Shown: positions 1 through 7,052 of the stretch, in pieces
Position numbering within the stretch: position 1 is the stretch's first letter
Layout: every line of letters starts with the position of its first letter
DNA from: Burkholderiaceae bacterium
GTDB taxonomy: Bacteria > Pseudomonadota > Gammaproteobacteria > Burkholderiales > Burkholderiaceae_D
NCBI GenBank assembly: GCA_014379395.1
Contig: JACMLV010000296.1
Coordinates: 1-13,663 of the forward strand
Direction of reading: 5' to 3'
Length of the DNA: 13,663 bases
The notes under the pieces: model-generated
What the model was told of the DNA's origin: nothing
The model's database searches: none
Seen by the model: the letters and a program-made list of their open reading frames with translations, nothing else
Program-made: the position numbers and the translations under genes

Positions 1-359
1 AGGCCGCGCCGGGTCAGGGCGCGAGCGCGGGCTTCGAGCTCCTGCAACGAAAACGGCTTGGCCATGTAATCGTCGGCGCCCAGGTCCAGCCCCTTCACCC
101 GCTGCTCCACGCTGTCGGCCGCGGTGAGTATCAGCACCGGCACCGTCGCGCCGCGGGCGCGCAGGCGGCGCAGCACCTCCAGGCCGTCCATCTTGGGCAG
201 CGTCAGGTCGAGCAGCACCAGCGCGTAGTCCTGGGTGTGCAGCAGGGCGTCGGCGTCGGCGCCGTTGTTGACCGATTCGACCGTCAGGCGCGCGTCGCGC
301 AGCGCCTTGGCCAGCCAGTGCGACAACTCCACATGGTCTTCCACTAACAATATCCGCAT
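1..359 (-). CDS. OmpR-family response regulator, receiver domain (TctD-like), cut by left edge
   Basis: Reading leftwards from the ATG at 357-359 gives 119 codons of an open frame that starts MRILLVEDHVELSHWLAKAL and has no stop before the window edge. This is a complete CheY-like receiver domain: acidic pocket E7-D8, phospho-acceptor D51 in the LLDLTLPKMDG segment, T79 in VLILTA, and K101 in the MAKPF segment. The DNA-binding winged-helix domain expected in OmpR/PhoB proteins would lie beyond the edge. The product is a cytoplasmic transcription factor phosphorylated by a partner histidine kinase, probably encoded further left. It is divergent from a porin and a TctC-like binding protein, an arrangement typical of TctD/TctE systems controlling carboxylate uptake; QseB/PmrA-like regulators have the same receiver signature. 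The family call is firm; the TctD sub-assignment is inference from neighbours. A purine-rich GGCGAG lies just before the start. Confidence 0.93.
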   Translation of the reverse strand, partial: MRILLVEDHVELSHWLAKALRDARLTVESVNNGADADALLHTQDYALVLLDLTLPKMDGLEVLRRLRARGATVPVLILTAADSVEQRVKGLDLGADDYMAKPFSLQELEARARALTRRG

Positions 360-441
360 CTCGCCCGCCGCCGTGCTTTGAAAAGAATGCAGTGTAAGGC
401 AGAATGCGCGGCCCTTGCAGGGGGCGGAAAAAATCCGCGCG

Positions 442-465
442 GCTTGTCTCGCGCCCGAAACAAGC
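442..465. promoter_or_regulatory. Inverted repeat between regulator and porin genes
   Basis: Arms GCTTGTCTCG (442-451) and CGAAACAAGC (456-465) are inverted copies matching at 9 of 10 positions around a 4-base centre. The site lies in the divergent intergenic region, 83 bases from the regulator start and 107 bases from the porin start. It could be an operator for the neighbouring response regulator or a short hairpin in the regulator leader. OmpR-family proteins more often bind direct repeats, so the role is open. Confidence 0.4.
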
Positions 466-502
466 TGTCGATCTTGAAAGCGAATTGAAAGGCTGGGGAT
501 TT

Positions 503-536
503 TATAGTGGGCACCTGATTCACGAACGTGATCAGG
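503..536 (+). promoter_or_regulatory. Candidate porin promoter -10 and adjacent operator-like palindrome
   Basis: TATAGT at 503-508 is a plausible -10 box for the porin gene; no -35 at ideal spacing is evident (TTGAAA occurs at 474-479 and 485-490, spacers 23 and 12), so activator-dependent initiation is possible. Immediately downstream is an inverted repeat with arms CCTGATTCACG (514-524) and CGTGATCAGG (527-536), perfect except for one extra T. It would overlap the transcription start or lie in the untranslated leader, as an operator or an RNA hairpin. Confidence 0.35.
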
Positions 537-572
537 CATATCACCAAAAACCATAATCGAACGGAGACAGCA

Positions 573-1631
573 ATGAAGAAGACAGTATTGGCGCTGGCCG
601 CACTGGCCGCACTGATGGGCGCGGGCGCGGCGCAGGCGCAATCGAGCGTGACGCTGTACGGCTTGATGGACGCCGGCCTGGAAAACACCAGCAACGCCAC
701 CCCGGCCAAGGGCGCGCAAACGCGCGTCGTCTCGGGCGGCATGAACACCTCGCGCTGGGGCGTGCGCGGCACGGAAGACCTGGGCAATGGCCTGAAGGCC
801 TTGTTCCAGCTCGAAGGCGGCATCATGATCGACACCGGCGCCCAGGACGGCGCGCTGTTCAAGCGCCAGGCCAACGTCGGCCTGGAGGGCGGTTTCGGCC
901 GCGTCGTGATGGGCCGCTCGTTCACCACCACCTACGACTTCATGCTGCCGTTCGATCCGATGGGCTACGCGCCGAATTACTCGTGGGCCACCTCGGCCAA
1001 CGCCTCCGGCCCGAGCAAGTACGGCATGACGACCGCCTTCGACAACCTGATCAAGTACGCGGGCAAGGCCGGCGACTTCAAGTTCGGCGCCTCCTACGGC
1101 ATGGGCGAGCAGGCCGGCGGCACCGCCGACAGCGCCAAGCTGGCCGCCGGCGTCGGCTACGCCACCGGCCCGCTGTCGTTCGTGGCGACCTATGAAAAGG
1201 TCAACGGCAACACCGTCGCCGCGACCGCCAACCGCGACAAGACCACCGCGGTCCACGTGGGCGCGATGTACAGCAACGGCCCGCTGAAGGTGCAGGCCGC
1301 CGCGCGCGACTTCAAAAAGGTCGCCGGCGCCGCCGCCACGCCGGACGTGCGCGGCACCTTGTACTGGACCGGCGTGAGCTATAAGACCACCCCGGCGATG
1401 ACGCTGACCGGCGCGGTGTACTATCAGAACGTGAAGAACTCGGCCGCCAACGCCGATCCGATCATGTACGTGGGCCGCCTGCGCTACGCGATGTCCAAGC
1501 GCACCGACCTGTATCTGGCGGCCGCCTTCGCCAAGGCCAAGAACAACCAGTTGGTCAGCCTGTCGCGCGACGATGCCGGATTCTCCGACACCCAGCGCGG
1601 CGTGACGGCCGGCATCCAGCACCGCTTCTAA
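573..1631 (+). CDS. Outer-membrane porin, Gram-negative trimeric type
   Basis: The 352-residue product is a general-diffusion beta-barrel porin of the betaproteobacterial (OmpC/Omp32-like, Porin_4) type. The start at 573 is chosen over the in-frame ATG at 528 because GGAGAC precedes it and it begins a clean signal peptide: MKKT, a hydrophobic Ala/Leu stretch, then AQA cleavage near residue 22. The mature protein opens with SSVTLYGLMDAGLE, the first strand usual in this family, contains GMNTSRWGVRGTEDLG, and ends GIQHRF with the C-terminal Phe used for BAM-mediated insertion. Length fits the family (about 340-390). It is first in the plus-strand transport cluster, 42 bases before a TctC-like gene, so it probably admits the substrate that the cluster imports. 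Selectivity cannot be read from sequence. Confidence 0.96.
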   Translation: MKKTVLALAALAALMGAGAAQAQSSVTLYGLMDAGLENTSNATPAKGAQTRVVSGGMNTSRWGVRGTEDLGNGLKALFQLEGGIMIDTGAQDGALFKRQANVGLEGGFGRVVMGRSFTTTYDFMLPFDPMGYAPNYSWATSANASGPSKYGMTTAFDNLIKYAGKAGDFKFGASYGMGEQAGGTADSAKLAAGVGYATGPLSFVATYEKVNGNTVAATANRDKTTAVHVGAMYSNGPLKVQAAARDFKKVAGAAATPDVRGTLYWTGVSYKTTPAMTLTGAVYYQNVKNSAANADPIMYVGRLRYAMSKRTDLYLAAAFAKAKNNQLVSLSRDDAGFSDTQRGVTAGIQHRF

Positions 1632-1673
1632 GCGGGGCCGACGCGCGAACCTTGCCATCCGACGGATAGAACC

Positions 1674-2648
1674 ATGCGACACCTGCTCAAACAAGCCCTG
1701 AAGATTTTGCTGCTGCCGGCCGTGCTGCTGGCGGGCGCGCCGGCGCAAGCTGGCCAGCTCGAATGCGTGGTGCCGTCCAAGCCGGGCGGCGGCATGGATC
1801 TGACCTGCAAGCTGGCGCAGAAGGGCTTCGCGCTGCTGCCGCCCCGGCAGCAGCCGAGCACGCACATCAGCTATCTGCCGGGCGGCATCGGCGCGGTGGC
1901 CTGGCACTCGCTGTTGCAGCGGCGCGCCGAGCCGGACACGCTGGTGGTGTTCTCGGGCGGTTCGCTGCTCAATCTGGCGCAGGGCAAGTTCGGCAAGGCC
2001 AGCGCGGCCGACGTGCGCTGGGTGGCGGCGCTGGGCGCGGACTACGGCATGATCGCGGTGCGCGGCGATTCGCCGTTCAAGAGCCTGGCCGATCTGCTGG
2101 CCGCCTTGAAGCGCGATCCGAAGAAGGTCTTGATCGGCGTGTCGGGCACGATCGGCAGCCAGGACTGGATGAAGATGGCGCTGGTGGCCAAGCAGGCCGG
2201 CATCGATCCGAAGAAGCTGCGCTTCGTCGCGCTGGAGGGCGGCGGCGAAGCCTTCACCGCCTTGCAGGCCGGCTACGTGCAGGTGCTCTCGGGCGACGCC
2301 TCGGAGGCCACCCTGTACGCGGCCACCGACGCCCGCGTGCTGGCGGTGCTGTCCGAGCAGCGCCTGCCGGGCGCGCTGTCCCAAGCCCCGACGGCGCGCG
2401 AGCAGGGCGTCGACGTGGTCTGGCCGGTGATCCGCGGCTTCTGGATGGGGCCGCAGGTCGCCGAGGCCGACTACCGCAGATGGGTGGCCGCCTTCGACCA
2501 CATGCTGGCCGCGCCGCGGTTCGCCGAGCTGCGCGCGGCGCAGGGCCTGTACCCGTTCGCTCTGACCGGGCCGGCGCTGGAGAAATATGTCAGACAAGCC
2601 GTGCACGACTACGGCAAACGCGCCGGCGAGTTCGGTCTGGTGCGCTAA
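1674..2648 (+). CDS. Bug/TctC-family periplasmic solute-binding protein
   Basis: The 324-residue protein has a signal peptide (hydrophobic residues 8-21, APAQA cleavage near residue 26) and then the opening of the Bug/TctC fold, LECVVPSKPGGGMDLTCKLA, where the glycine triplet (38-40) and D42 correspond to the ligand-binding loop. It also carries YLPGGIGAVAW and ends with the usual helical tail. Family members bind carboxylates and other small acids for tripartite tricarboxylate transporters or signal to a TctE-type kinase. No tctA or tctB membrane genes follow; an ABC importer follows instead. It may therefore act as a sensory binding protein for the divergent two-component system, or serve membrane components elsewhere. 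The sequence is somewhat divergent from typical Bug proteins (PSKPGGG rather than a PAGGG-type loop). Family confident; ligand unknown. Confidence 0.9.
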   Translation: MRHLLKQALKILLLPAVLLAGAPAQAGQLECVVPSKPGGGMDLTCKLAQKGFALLPPRQQPSTHISYLPGGIGAVAWHSLLQRRAEPDTLVVFSGGSLLNLAQGKFGKASAADVRWVAALGADYGMIAVRGDSPFKSLADLLAALKRDPKKVLIGVSGTIGSQDWMKMALVAKQAGIDPKKLRFVALEGGGEAFTALQAGYVQVLSGDASEATLYAATDARVLAVLSEQRLPGALSQAPTAREQGVDVVWPVIRGFWMGPQVAEADYRRWVAAFDHMLAAPRFAELRAAQGLYPFALTGPALEKYVRQAVHDYGKRAGEFGLVR

Positions 2649-2651
2649 CAC

Positions 2652-2694
2652 ACGGGTAACACCCGTTAAAAAACCGGCCCGCTTTTTCAGGGCC
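2652..2694 (+). repeat. Two short hairpins between TctC-like and ABC binding-protein genes
   Basis: ACGGGT/ACCCGT (2652-2657 and 2661-2666, loop AAC) is followed by a run of A, and GGCCC/GGGCC (2676-2680 and 2690-2694) encloses a run of five T. Neither has the stem-then-T order of an intrinsic terminator on the plus strand. They may stabilise or separate the mRNA segments of the two binding-protein genes. Confidence 0.3.
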
Positions 2695-2722
2695 ACACAA
2701 TTCAAATTACGGAGATACAGAC

Positions 2723-3808
2723 ATGATTTCAAAGACCATGATGGCCGCCGCATTGGCCGGCACTTTTGCCACCGCCTTCGCGCAGGTCCCGGCCGGCTAC
2801 CCGGCCGACTACCAGAAGATCGTCGACGCGGCCAAGAAGGAGGGCAAGCTGGTGGTCTACGCCGCCACCGATAGCAAGGCCGCCGCGCCGCTGATCAAGG
2901 ACTTCAACGCGCTCTATCCCGGCGTCACGGTCGAATACCACGACATGAATTCGACCGAGGTGTACAACCGCTACATCTCGGAGGTGGCGGCCGGCGGCAC
3001 GACCGCCGACGTGATGTGGTCGTCCGCGATGGACCTGCAGATGCGCCTGGCCTCGGACGGCTACGCGCTCAAATACAAGTCGGTCGAGGCGTCCAAGATC
3101 CCCGGCTGGGCGATGTGGGAAGACCAGGCCTACGGCACCACGTTCGAGCCGGCCGCCATCGTCTACAACAAGCGCCTGGTCGACCCCAAGGAGGTGCCGA
3201 CCACCCACGCCGAGTTCGCGGCGCTGATCCAGCAGCCCAAGTTCAAGGACAAGGTCACCACCTACGACATCGAAAAGTCCGGCATCGGCTTCATGTTCAT
3301 GACCCAGGACGCGCGCGAGAACGCCAAGTTCATCGACCTGGAAAACGCCTTCGGCGTGGCGCGCGTGCGGGTGCAGTCCTCGACCGGCACCATGATGGAG
3401 CGCATCTCGTCGGGCGAGAACCTGATCGGCTACAACATGCTCGGCTCCTACGCGCTGGTGCGCGCCAAGACCGACCCGTCGATCGGCGTGTCGCTGACCA
3501 AGGACTACACCCTGATCATGTCGCGCGTGCAGTTCATCAGCAAGACGGCCAAGAACGCCAACGCCGGCAAGCTGTGGATCGACTACATCCTGTCGCAGCG
3601 CGGCCAGACCATCATCGCCAACGACTCCAAGCTGTTCGCGATCCGCGCCGACGTCAAGGGCGAGACCACCTCGGCCGAGCTGACCAAGCTGATCGGCGCC
3701 AACAACATCAAGCCGGTGCCGGTCCATCCGATCGTGCTGCAATTTCTGGGGCCGGCCAAGCGCATGGCCTTCCTGAAGCAGTGGAAAGAAACCGCCGGCA
3801 AGAAGTAA
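2723..3808 (+). CDS. ABC importer periplasmic binding protein (AfuA/FbpA-like)
   Basis: The 361-residue product starts after a good GGAGA ribosome site at 2711-2715 and carries a signal peptide with cleavage near AFA (residue 20). The mature part follows the ferric/phospho-organic binding-protein pattern: AKKEGKLVVYAATDSKAAAPLIKDF, then YPGVTVEY, TADVMWSSAMD (95-104), YGTTFEPAAIVYNKRLV (137-153), IGYNMLGSYAL (235-245) and AKNANAGKLWIDYILSQRGQ (276-294). It captures substrate in the periplasm and hands it to the permease encoded next. Families with this layout include FbpA (ferric iron), AfuA (hexose phosphates) and PhnS/PgtC-like proteins (phosphonates, phosphoglycerates). I do not see the adjacent tyrosine pair typical of classical FbpA, so iron is not assured. 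The role is clear; the substrate is not. Confidence 0.93.
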   Translation: MISKTMMAAALAGTFATAFAQVPAGYPADYQKIVDAAKKEGKLVVYAATDSKAAAPLIKDFNALYPGVTVEYHDMNSTEVYNRYISEVAAGGTTADVMWSSAMDLQMRLASDGYALKYKSVEASKIPGWAMWEDQAYGTTFEPAAIVYNKRLVDPKEVPTTHAEFAALIQQPKFKDKVTTYDIEKSGIGFMFMTQDARENAKFIDLENAFGVARVRVQSSTGTMMERISSGENLIGYNMLGSYALVRAKTDPSIGVSLTKDYTLIMSRVQFISKTAKNANAGKLWIDYILSQRGQTIIANDSKLFAIRADVKGETTSAELTKLIGANNIKPVPVHPIVLQFLGPAKRMAFLKQWKETAGKK

Positions 3809-3810
3809 GC

Positions 3811-3837
3811 CCCCCGGCCGCGTGGCGGGGTTAATTT
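3811..3837 (+). terminator. GC-rich hairpin after the binding-protein gene, partial terminator or attenuator
   Basis: CCCC-G(G)CC at 3812-3819 can pair with GGCGGGG at 3824-3830 around a GCGT loop, with one bulged G, and is followed by TTAATTT. It begins 3 bases after the stop codon. A weak terminator here would leave the binding protein more abundant than the membrane parts, as is common in ABC import operons. Confidence 0.4.
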
Positions 3838-3887
3838 AACCCGCGCACCCCGGTCCGCCCGCCTTCTCCTAATATTTTTGACGCCCG

Positions 3888-3910
3888 CCCGCCGCCACCC
3901 AAGCGGCGGG
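3888..3910 (+). repeat. Perfect 8-base hairpin in the permease leader
   Basis: CCCGCCGC (3888-3895) and GCGGCGGG (3903-3910) form a perfect stem with a 7-base loop, ending 26 bases before the permease ATG. No T-run follows. It may protect the 3' end of an upstream processed transcript or modulate permease translation. Confidence 0.4.
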
Positions 3911-3936
3911 GCAGGGCCCTTGTCATCGGAATTTTC

Positions 3937-5739
3937 ATGCAAACCGCTACCCTCGCGCAAACCCGGCCGCAAGCCACCCGGCCGCACATGGCCCGCCCGC
4001 GCATCAACTGGCCGCGCGGCGTGGTCGTCACGCTCACCTGCGTGGCGATCTTCCTGCCGCTGTTCCTGATTTTTTATCAGAGCTTCCTGTCGGCGCCGTT
4101 CTTCATGCCGGTCAAGGAACTCGGCCTGGACGCCTACCGCTTCATCTTCGAAGATCCCGACTTCAGCATGGCGTTCCAGAACGGCATGCTGATGGCCACC
4201 GGCCTGGCGCTGATCGCGGTGCCGCTCGGCGGCGCGCTGGCCTTCCTGATGATCCGCACCGACCTGCCCGGCCGTGGCTGGATCGCGCCGCTGCTGCTGG
4301 TGCCGATCTTCGTCTCGCCGATGGTGATGGGCTTCGGCTACGTCGTCTCGATGGGGCCGGTCGGCTTCTACTCGATCTGGGCCAAGCAGCTGATCGGCAT
4401 CATCCCGTGGAACATCTACTCGTTCACCAGCATCGTCATCATCGCCGGCCTGACCCACGTGCCGCACGTCTACCTGTACGCGTCGTCGGCCTTAAAGAGC
4501 CTCGGCTCGGACGTCGAGGAGGCCGCCCGCGTGGCCGGCGCCTCGCCAATGCAAGTGATGCTCAACGTCTCGCTGCCGATGATCATGCCGGCGCTGGCCT
4601 ATGCCGGCGTGCTGGTGTTCTTCCTCGGCTTCGAGGTGTTCGGCCTGGTGCTGGTTCTGGGCGACCCGGAAGGCCACCTGGTGCTGGCGACCTACCTGTA
4701 CAAACTGACCAACAAACTCGGCACCCCGTCGTACCACCTGATGGCCGCCGTCGCCGTGTGCCTGGTCGTCGTCACCATGCCGCTCGTGATGCTGCAACGC
4801 TGGCTGCTCAAATCGGCCAACAAATACGTCTCGATCAAGGGCAAGGGCGCGCGCACCAAGGTCATGCCGCTGGGGCGCTGGAAGTGGCTCGCCTTCGCGC
4901 TCTTGGCCGGCTGGCTGCTGTTCACCATCGTGCTGCCGATCTCCGGCATCGCGCTGCGCTCGTTCGTCCAGTACTGGGGCGAGGGCGTGCAACTGGCCGA
5001 CGTGCTGACCCTGCAGCACTTCCGCGACATCCTGGAACAGCCGTCGCTGGTGCGCGGCATCGTCAACACCATCCTGATCGGCGTCGTCGGCGGCGGGCTG
5101 GCCGTGTTCTGCTACACCGGCATCGCCCTGGCGATGCACCGCAAGCCGGACGGCGTGACCCGCCTGCTCGACTACAGCGTGCTGGTGCCGCGCGCCGTGC
5201 CGGGCCTGCTGGCCGGCCTGTCCTTCCTGTGGGTGTTCCTGTTCGTGCCGTCCTGGCTGGACGGCATCCTGAAGACGATGGACAACGACGTCGCGCTCTG
5301 GCTCAGCGCCCACGCCATCCCAATGCTGCGCGAAGTGCGCTCGACCATCTTCGCCCTCTGGCTGGCGTACTCGGTGGTGTGGATGGCCTACGGCATGCGC
5401 CTGATCTCGACCGCGCTGCTGCAAGTCGGGCCGGAGCTGGAAGAGGCGGCGCGCGCGGTCGGCGCCAGCCGCGGTCAGGTCACGCGCGACGTCACGCTGC
5501 CGCTCATCAAATACGGCCTGTTGGGCGCGTGGCTGATGGTGTTCCTGATCTTCGAGCGCGAATACTCGACCGGCGTGTACCTGCTCTCGCCGGGCACCGA
5601 AGTGATCGGCGCGATGCTGGTGTCGCTGTGGGCGGCCGGCTCGACAGATTTGGTGGCGGCGCTCTCGTTCATCAACATCACCCTGGTCGCCATCGGCCTG
5701 GGCATCGCGCTGCGCTTCGGCGTCAAGCTGCACAACTAA
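3937..5739 (+). CDS. ABC importer permease, two fused transmembrane domains (AfuB/FbpB-like)
   Basis: This 600-residue inner-membrane protein contains two BPD_transp_1 domains in one chain, so one polypeptide supplies the whole transmembrane pore. Both halves carry the cytoplasmic EAA loop that docks the ATPase: EEAARVAGASPMQVMLNVSLP (194-214) and EEAARAVGASRGQVTRDVTLP (502-522). Hydrophobic spans are visible at about 29-50, 84-105, 115-139, 160-180, 216-241, 266-285, 316-340, 372-399, 415-437, 470-490, 525-545 and 572-592. Fused permeases of about 500-700 residues are usual for FbpB/AfuB-type importers. A GGA lies 8 bases before the start. The protein sits between its binding protein and its ATPase genes; a 59-base gap containing a hairpin separates it from the latter. 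Confidence 0.94.
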   Translation: MQTATLAQTRPQATRPHMARPRINWPRGVVVTLTCVAIFLPLFLIFYQSFLSAPFFMPVKELGLDAYRFIFEDPDFSMAFQNGMLMATGLALIAVPLGGALAFLMIRTDLPGRGWIAPLLLVPIFVSPMVMGFGYVVSMGPVGFYSIWAKQLIGIIPWNIYSFTSIVIIAGLTHVPHVYLYASSALKSLGSDVEEAARVAGASPMQVMLNVSLPMIMPALAYAGVLVFFLGFEVFGLVLVLGDPEGHLVLATYLYKLTNKLGTPSYHLMAAVAVCLVVVTMPLVMLQRWLLKSANKYVSIKGKGARTKVMPLGRWKWLAFALLAGWLLFTIVLPISGIALRSFVQYWGEGVQLADVLTLQHFRDILEQPSLVRGIVNTILIGVVGGGLAVFCYTGIALAMHRKPDGVTRLLDYSVLVPRAVPGLLAGLSFLWVFLFVPSWLDGILKTMDNDVALWLSAHAIPMLREVRSTIFALWLAYSVVWMAYGMRLISTALLQVGPELEEAARAVGASRGQVTRDVTLPLIKYGLLGAWLMVFLIFEREYSTGVYLLSPGTEVIGAMLVSLWAAGSTDLVAALSFINITLVAIGLGIALRFGVKLHN

Positions 5740-5749
5740 CGACCGTGGC

Positions 5750-5771
5750 GTGGGCACCTCTTTGTGCCCAC
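5750..5771. repeat. Perfect hairpin between permease and ATPase, likely dispersed repeat
   Basis: GTGGGCAC (5750-5757) and GTGCCCAC (5764-5771) are perfect inverted arms around CTCTTT, followed by CCTAC. The motif resembles short palindromes scattered between genes in many Oxalobacteraceae-like genomes (from memory, not searched). It lies inside the presumed operon, where such hairpins often affect mRNA stability rather than stop transcription. Confidence 0.5.
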
Positions 5772-5798
5772 CCTACATAAACTAAGCGAGACAACATC

Positions 5799-6872
5799 AT
5801 GAACGAATTAACCGTCAACGAACTCCATCTCGACTACGGCAGCGGGGCCTCGGCCAACGCGATCCTCAAGGGCGTGTCGATGCACCTGAAAAAAGGCGAA
5901 GTGGTCGCCCTGCTGGGACCTTCGGGCAGCGGCAAGACCACCTTGCTGCGCGCCGTGGCCGGGCTCGAAAGCGCCAAGGACGGCAGCATCGACATCGGCG
6001 AGCGGCGCGTGTTCGACGGCGCGGCCGGCTTCGAGATGCCGGCCGAGCAGCGCAACCTCGGCCTGGTGTTCCAGTCGTATGCGTTATGGCCGCACAAGAC
6101 CGTGTTCGACAACGTGGCCTACGGCCTCAAGCTGCGCAAGATGGGCAGCAGCGAGATCGCCGCGCGCATCAAGGAAGTGCTGACCCAGCTCGGCCTCGGC
6201 CACCTCGGCGAGCGCTACCCGCACCAGCTCTCCGGCGGCCAGCAGCAGCGCGTGGCGATCGCCCGCGCGCTGGTCTACAACCCGCCCGTGATCCTGCTCG
6301 ACGAGCCGCTGTCGAACCTGGACGCCAAGCTGCGCGAGGAGGCGCGCGCCTTCCTGCGCGAACTGATCGTGCGGCTCGGCCTGTCGGCCCTGATGGTGAC
6401 CCACGACCAGGCCGAGGCGATGGCGATCTCGGACCGCATCCTGCTGCTCAACAACGGCAAGATCGAGCAGCAGGGCGCGCCGCAAAGCATGTACGAGACG
6501 CCCGACACGCTGTTCACGGCCGAATTCATGGGCAGCAACAACCGCCTGCCGGGCCAGGTCATGCAGCGCAACGGCGCCGGCGTGCAGCTGCAAGTGGACG
6601 GCCTGACCATGCACGGCAGCGCGCGCGGTGCCAACACCGGGGCCGACGTGACCACCGTGATCCGGGTCGAGGAAGTGAAAATCAGCGCGACGCGGGTCGA
6701 GAACGCGATCGAGCTGCCGCTGCTGACCTGCATGTACCTGGGCGACCGCTGGGAGTGCCTGTTCCACCGCGGCGGCGCCGACGAGATCAGCCTGCGCGCC
6801 TACTCCAAGCACAAGCTGGAGGCGGGCCTGTACTGGCTGCACATGCCGGCCGATAAGCTGTGGGTGTTTTGA
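5799..6872 (+). CDS. ABC importer ATP-binding protein (AfuC/FbpC/PotA-like)
   Basis: The 357-residue cytoplasmic ATPase powers the importer encoded upstream. All core motifs are present: Walker A GPSGSGKT (40-47), Q-loop Q92 in LVFQSYALWPH, signature LSGGQQQR (144-151), Walker B VILLDEP (164-170, D168 and catalytic E169), D-loop SNLDAK and switch H202 in MVTHDQ. After about residue 240 comes a TOBE-like beta-rich regulatory tail (AEFMGSNNRLPGQV, then VIRVEEVKI and CMYLGDRWECL). Length is normal for the FbpC/PotA group. The start follows GCGAGA at 5786-5791. It is the last gene of the cluster; only inverted repeats lie between it and the convergent NTPase gene. Confidence 0.95.
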   Translation: MNELTVNELHLDYGSGASANAILKGVSMHLKKGEVVALLGPSGSGKTTLLRAVAGLESAKDGSIDIGERRVFDGAAGFEMPAEQRNLGLVFQSYALWPHKTVFDNVAYGLKLRKMGSSEIAARIKEVLTQLGLGHLGERYPHQLSGGQQQRVAIARALVYNPPVILLDEPLSNLDAKLREEARAFLRELIVRLGLSALMVTHDQAEAMAISDRILLLNNGKIEQQGAPQSMYETPDTLFTAEFMGSNNRLPGQVMQRNGAGVQLQVDGLTMHGSARGANTGADVTTVIRVEEVKISATRVENAIELPLLTCMYLGDRWECLFHRGGADEISLRAYSKHKLEAGLYWLHMPADKLWVF

Positions 6873-6891
6873 TCGGGTGAGGAGGGCGATT

Positions 6892-6943
6892 CCGGCGGCG
6901 AGCCGGGATCGGATAGTTCGTGTTCGGCGCATATTCGATGCGC
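6892..6943. repeat. Two small inverted repeats after the ATPase gene
   Basis: CCGGC/GCCGG (6892-6896 and 6902-6906) and GCGCAT/ATGCGC (6927-6932 and 6938-6943) follow the end of the transport cluster. Neither is followed by a T-run. The 180-base stretch between the ATPase and NTPase stops holds these and the stronger hairpin at 7002-7036, and no gene that I can support. Confidence 0.3.
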
Positions 6944-7001
6944 TGATGTGTACTCGTTCAAACTTGAGTTGTCCGACATGACTGTTTTGAAACGCCCCAG
7001 C

Positions 7002-7036
7002 CCTGCCGTTCAGGCCACTAAGGACTGAACGGCAGG
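7002..7036. terminator. Strong perfect hairpin between convergent genes, probable bidirectional terminator
   Basis: CCTGCCGTTCAG (7002-7013) and CTGAACGGCAGG (7025-7036) are perfect 12-base inverted arms around an 11-base loop. The hairpin starts 17 bases past the NTPase stop codon (7053-7055, minus strand) and lies between two genes that converge. There is no clean T-run on either strand (the minus strand has a broken GCGTTTCAAAA), so it is not a textbook intrinsic terminator, but its position suits a transcription stop or mRNA end protector. It could instead mark the end of the inserted segment. Confidence 0.5.
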
Positions 7037-7052
7037 TGACAAACTACTCGGA

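Noticed and set aside
528..572. Upstream ATG that would lengthen the porin by 15 residues
   Set aside because: The extension overlaps the palindrome at 514-536, is polar and would spoil the signal peptide; the ATG at 573 has the GGAGAC ribosome site.
1763..2659. Plus-strand 298-codon frame overlapping the TctC-like gene
   Set aside because: It is Arg/Gly/Ala-rich, out-of-frame reading of the real gene.
2729..3742. Long antisense open frame of 337 codons opposite the ABC binding protein
   Set aside because: It is rich in His, Arg, Asp and Gly with no recognisable motif, as expected for the shadow frame of a GC-rich gene, and the plus-strand gene is fully explained.
4492..5757. Antisense open frame of 421 codons opposite the permease
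   Set aside because: Its composition (Gln, His, Arg, Ala, Asp) is typical of the complement of a membrane-protein gene; no ribosome site or family motif was seen.
6084..6932. Antisense open frame of 282 codons opposite the ATPase
   Set aside because: It is a shadow of the ATPase gene; the product has no motif and its start lies in unremarkable intergenic sequence.
6873..7052. Possible remaining half of the DUF6765-like gene or an att-type direct repeat at the far edge of the insert
   Set aside because: I read the minus strand here and found no family-like sequence, and no convincing direct repeat with the region around 12186-12220.
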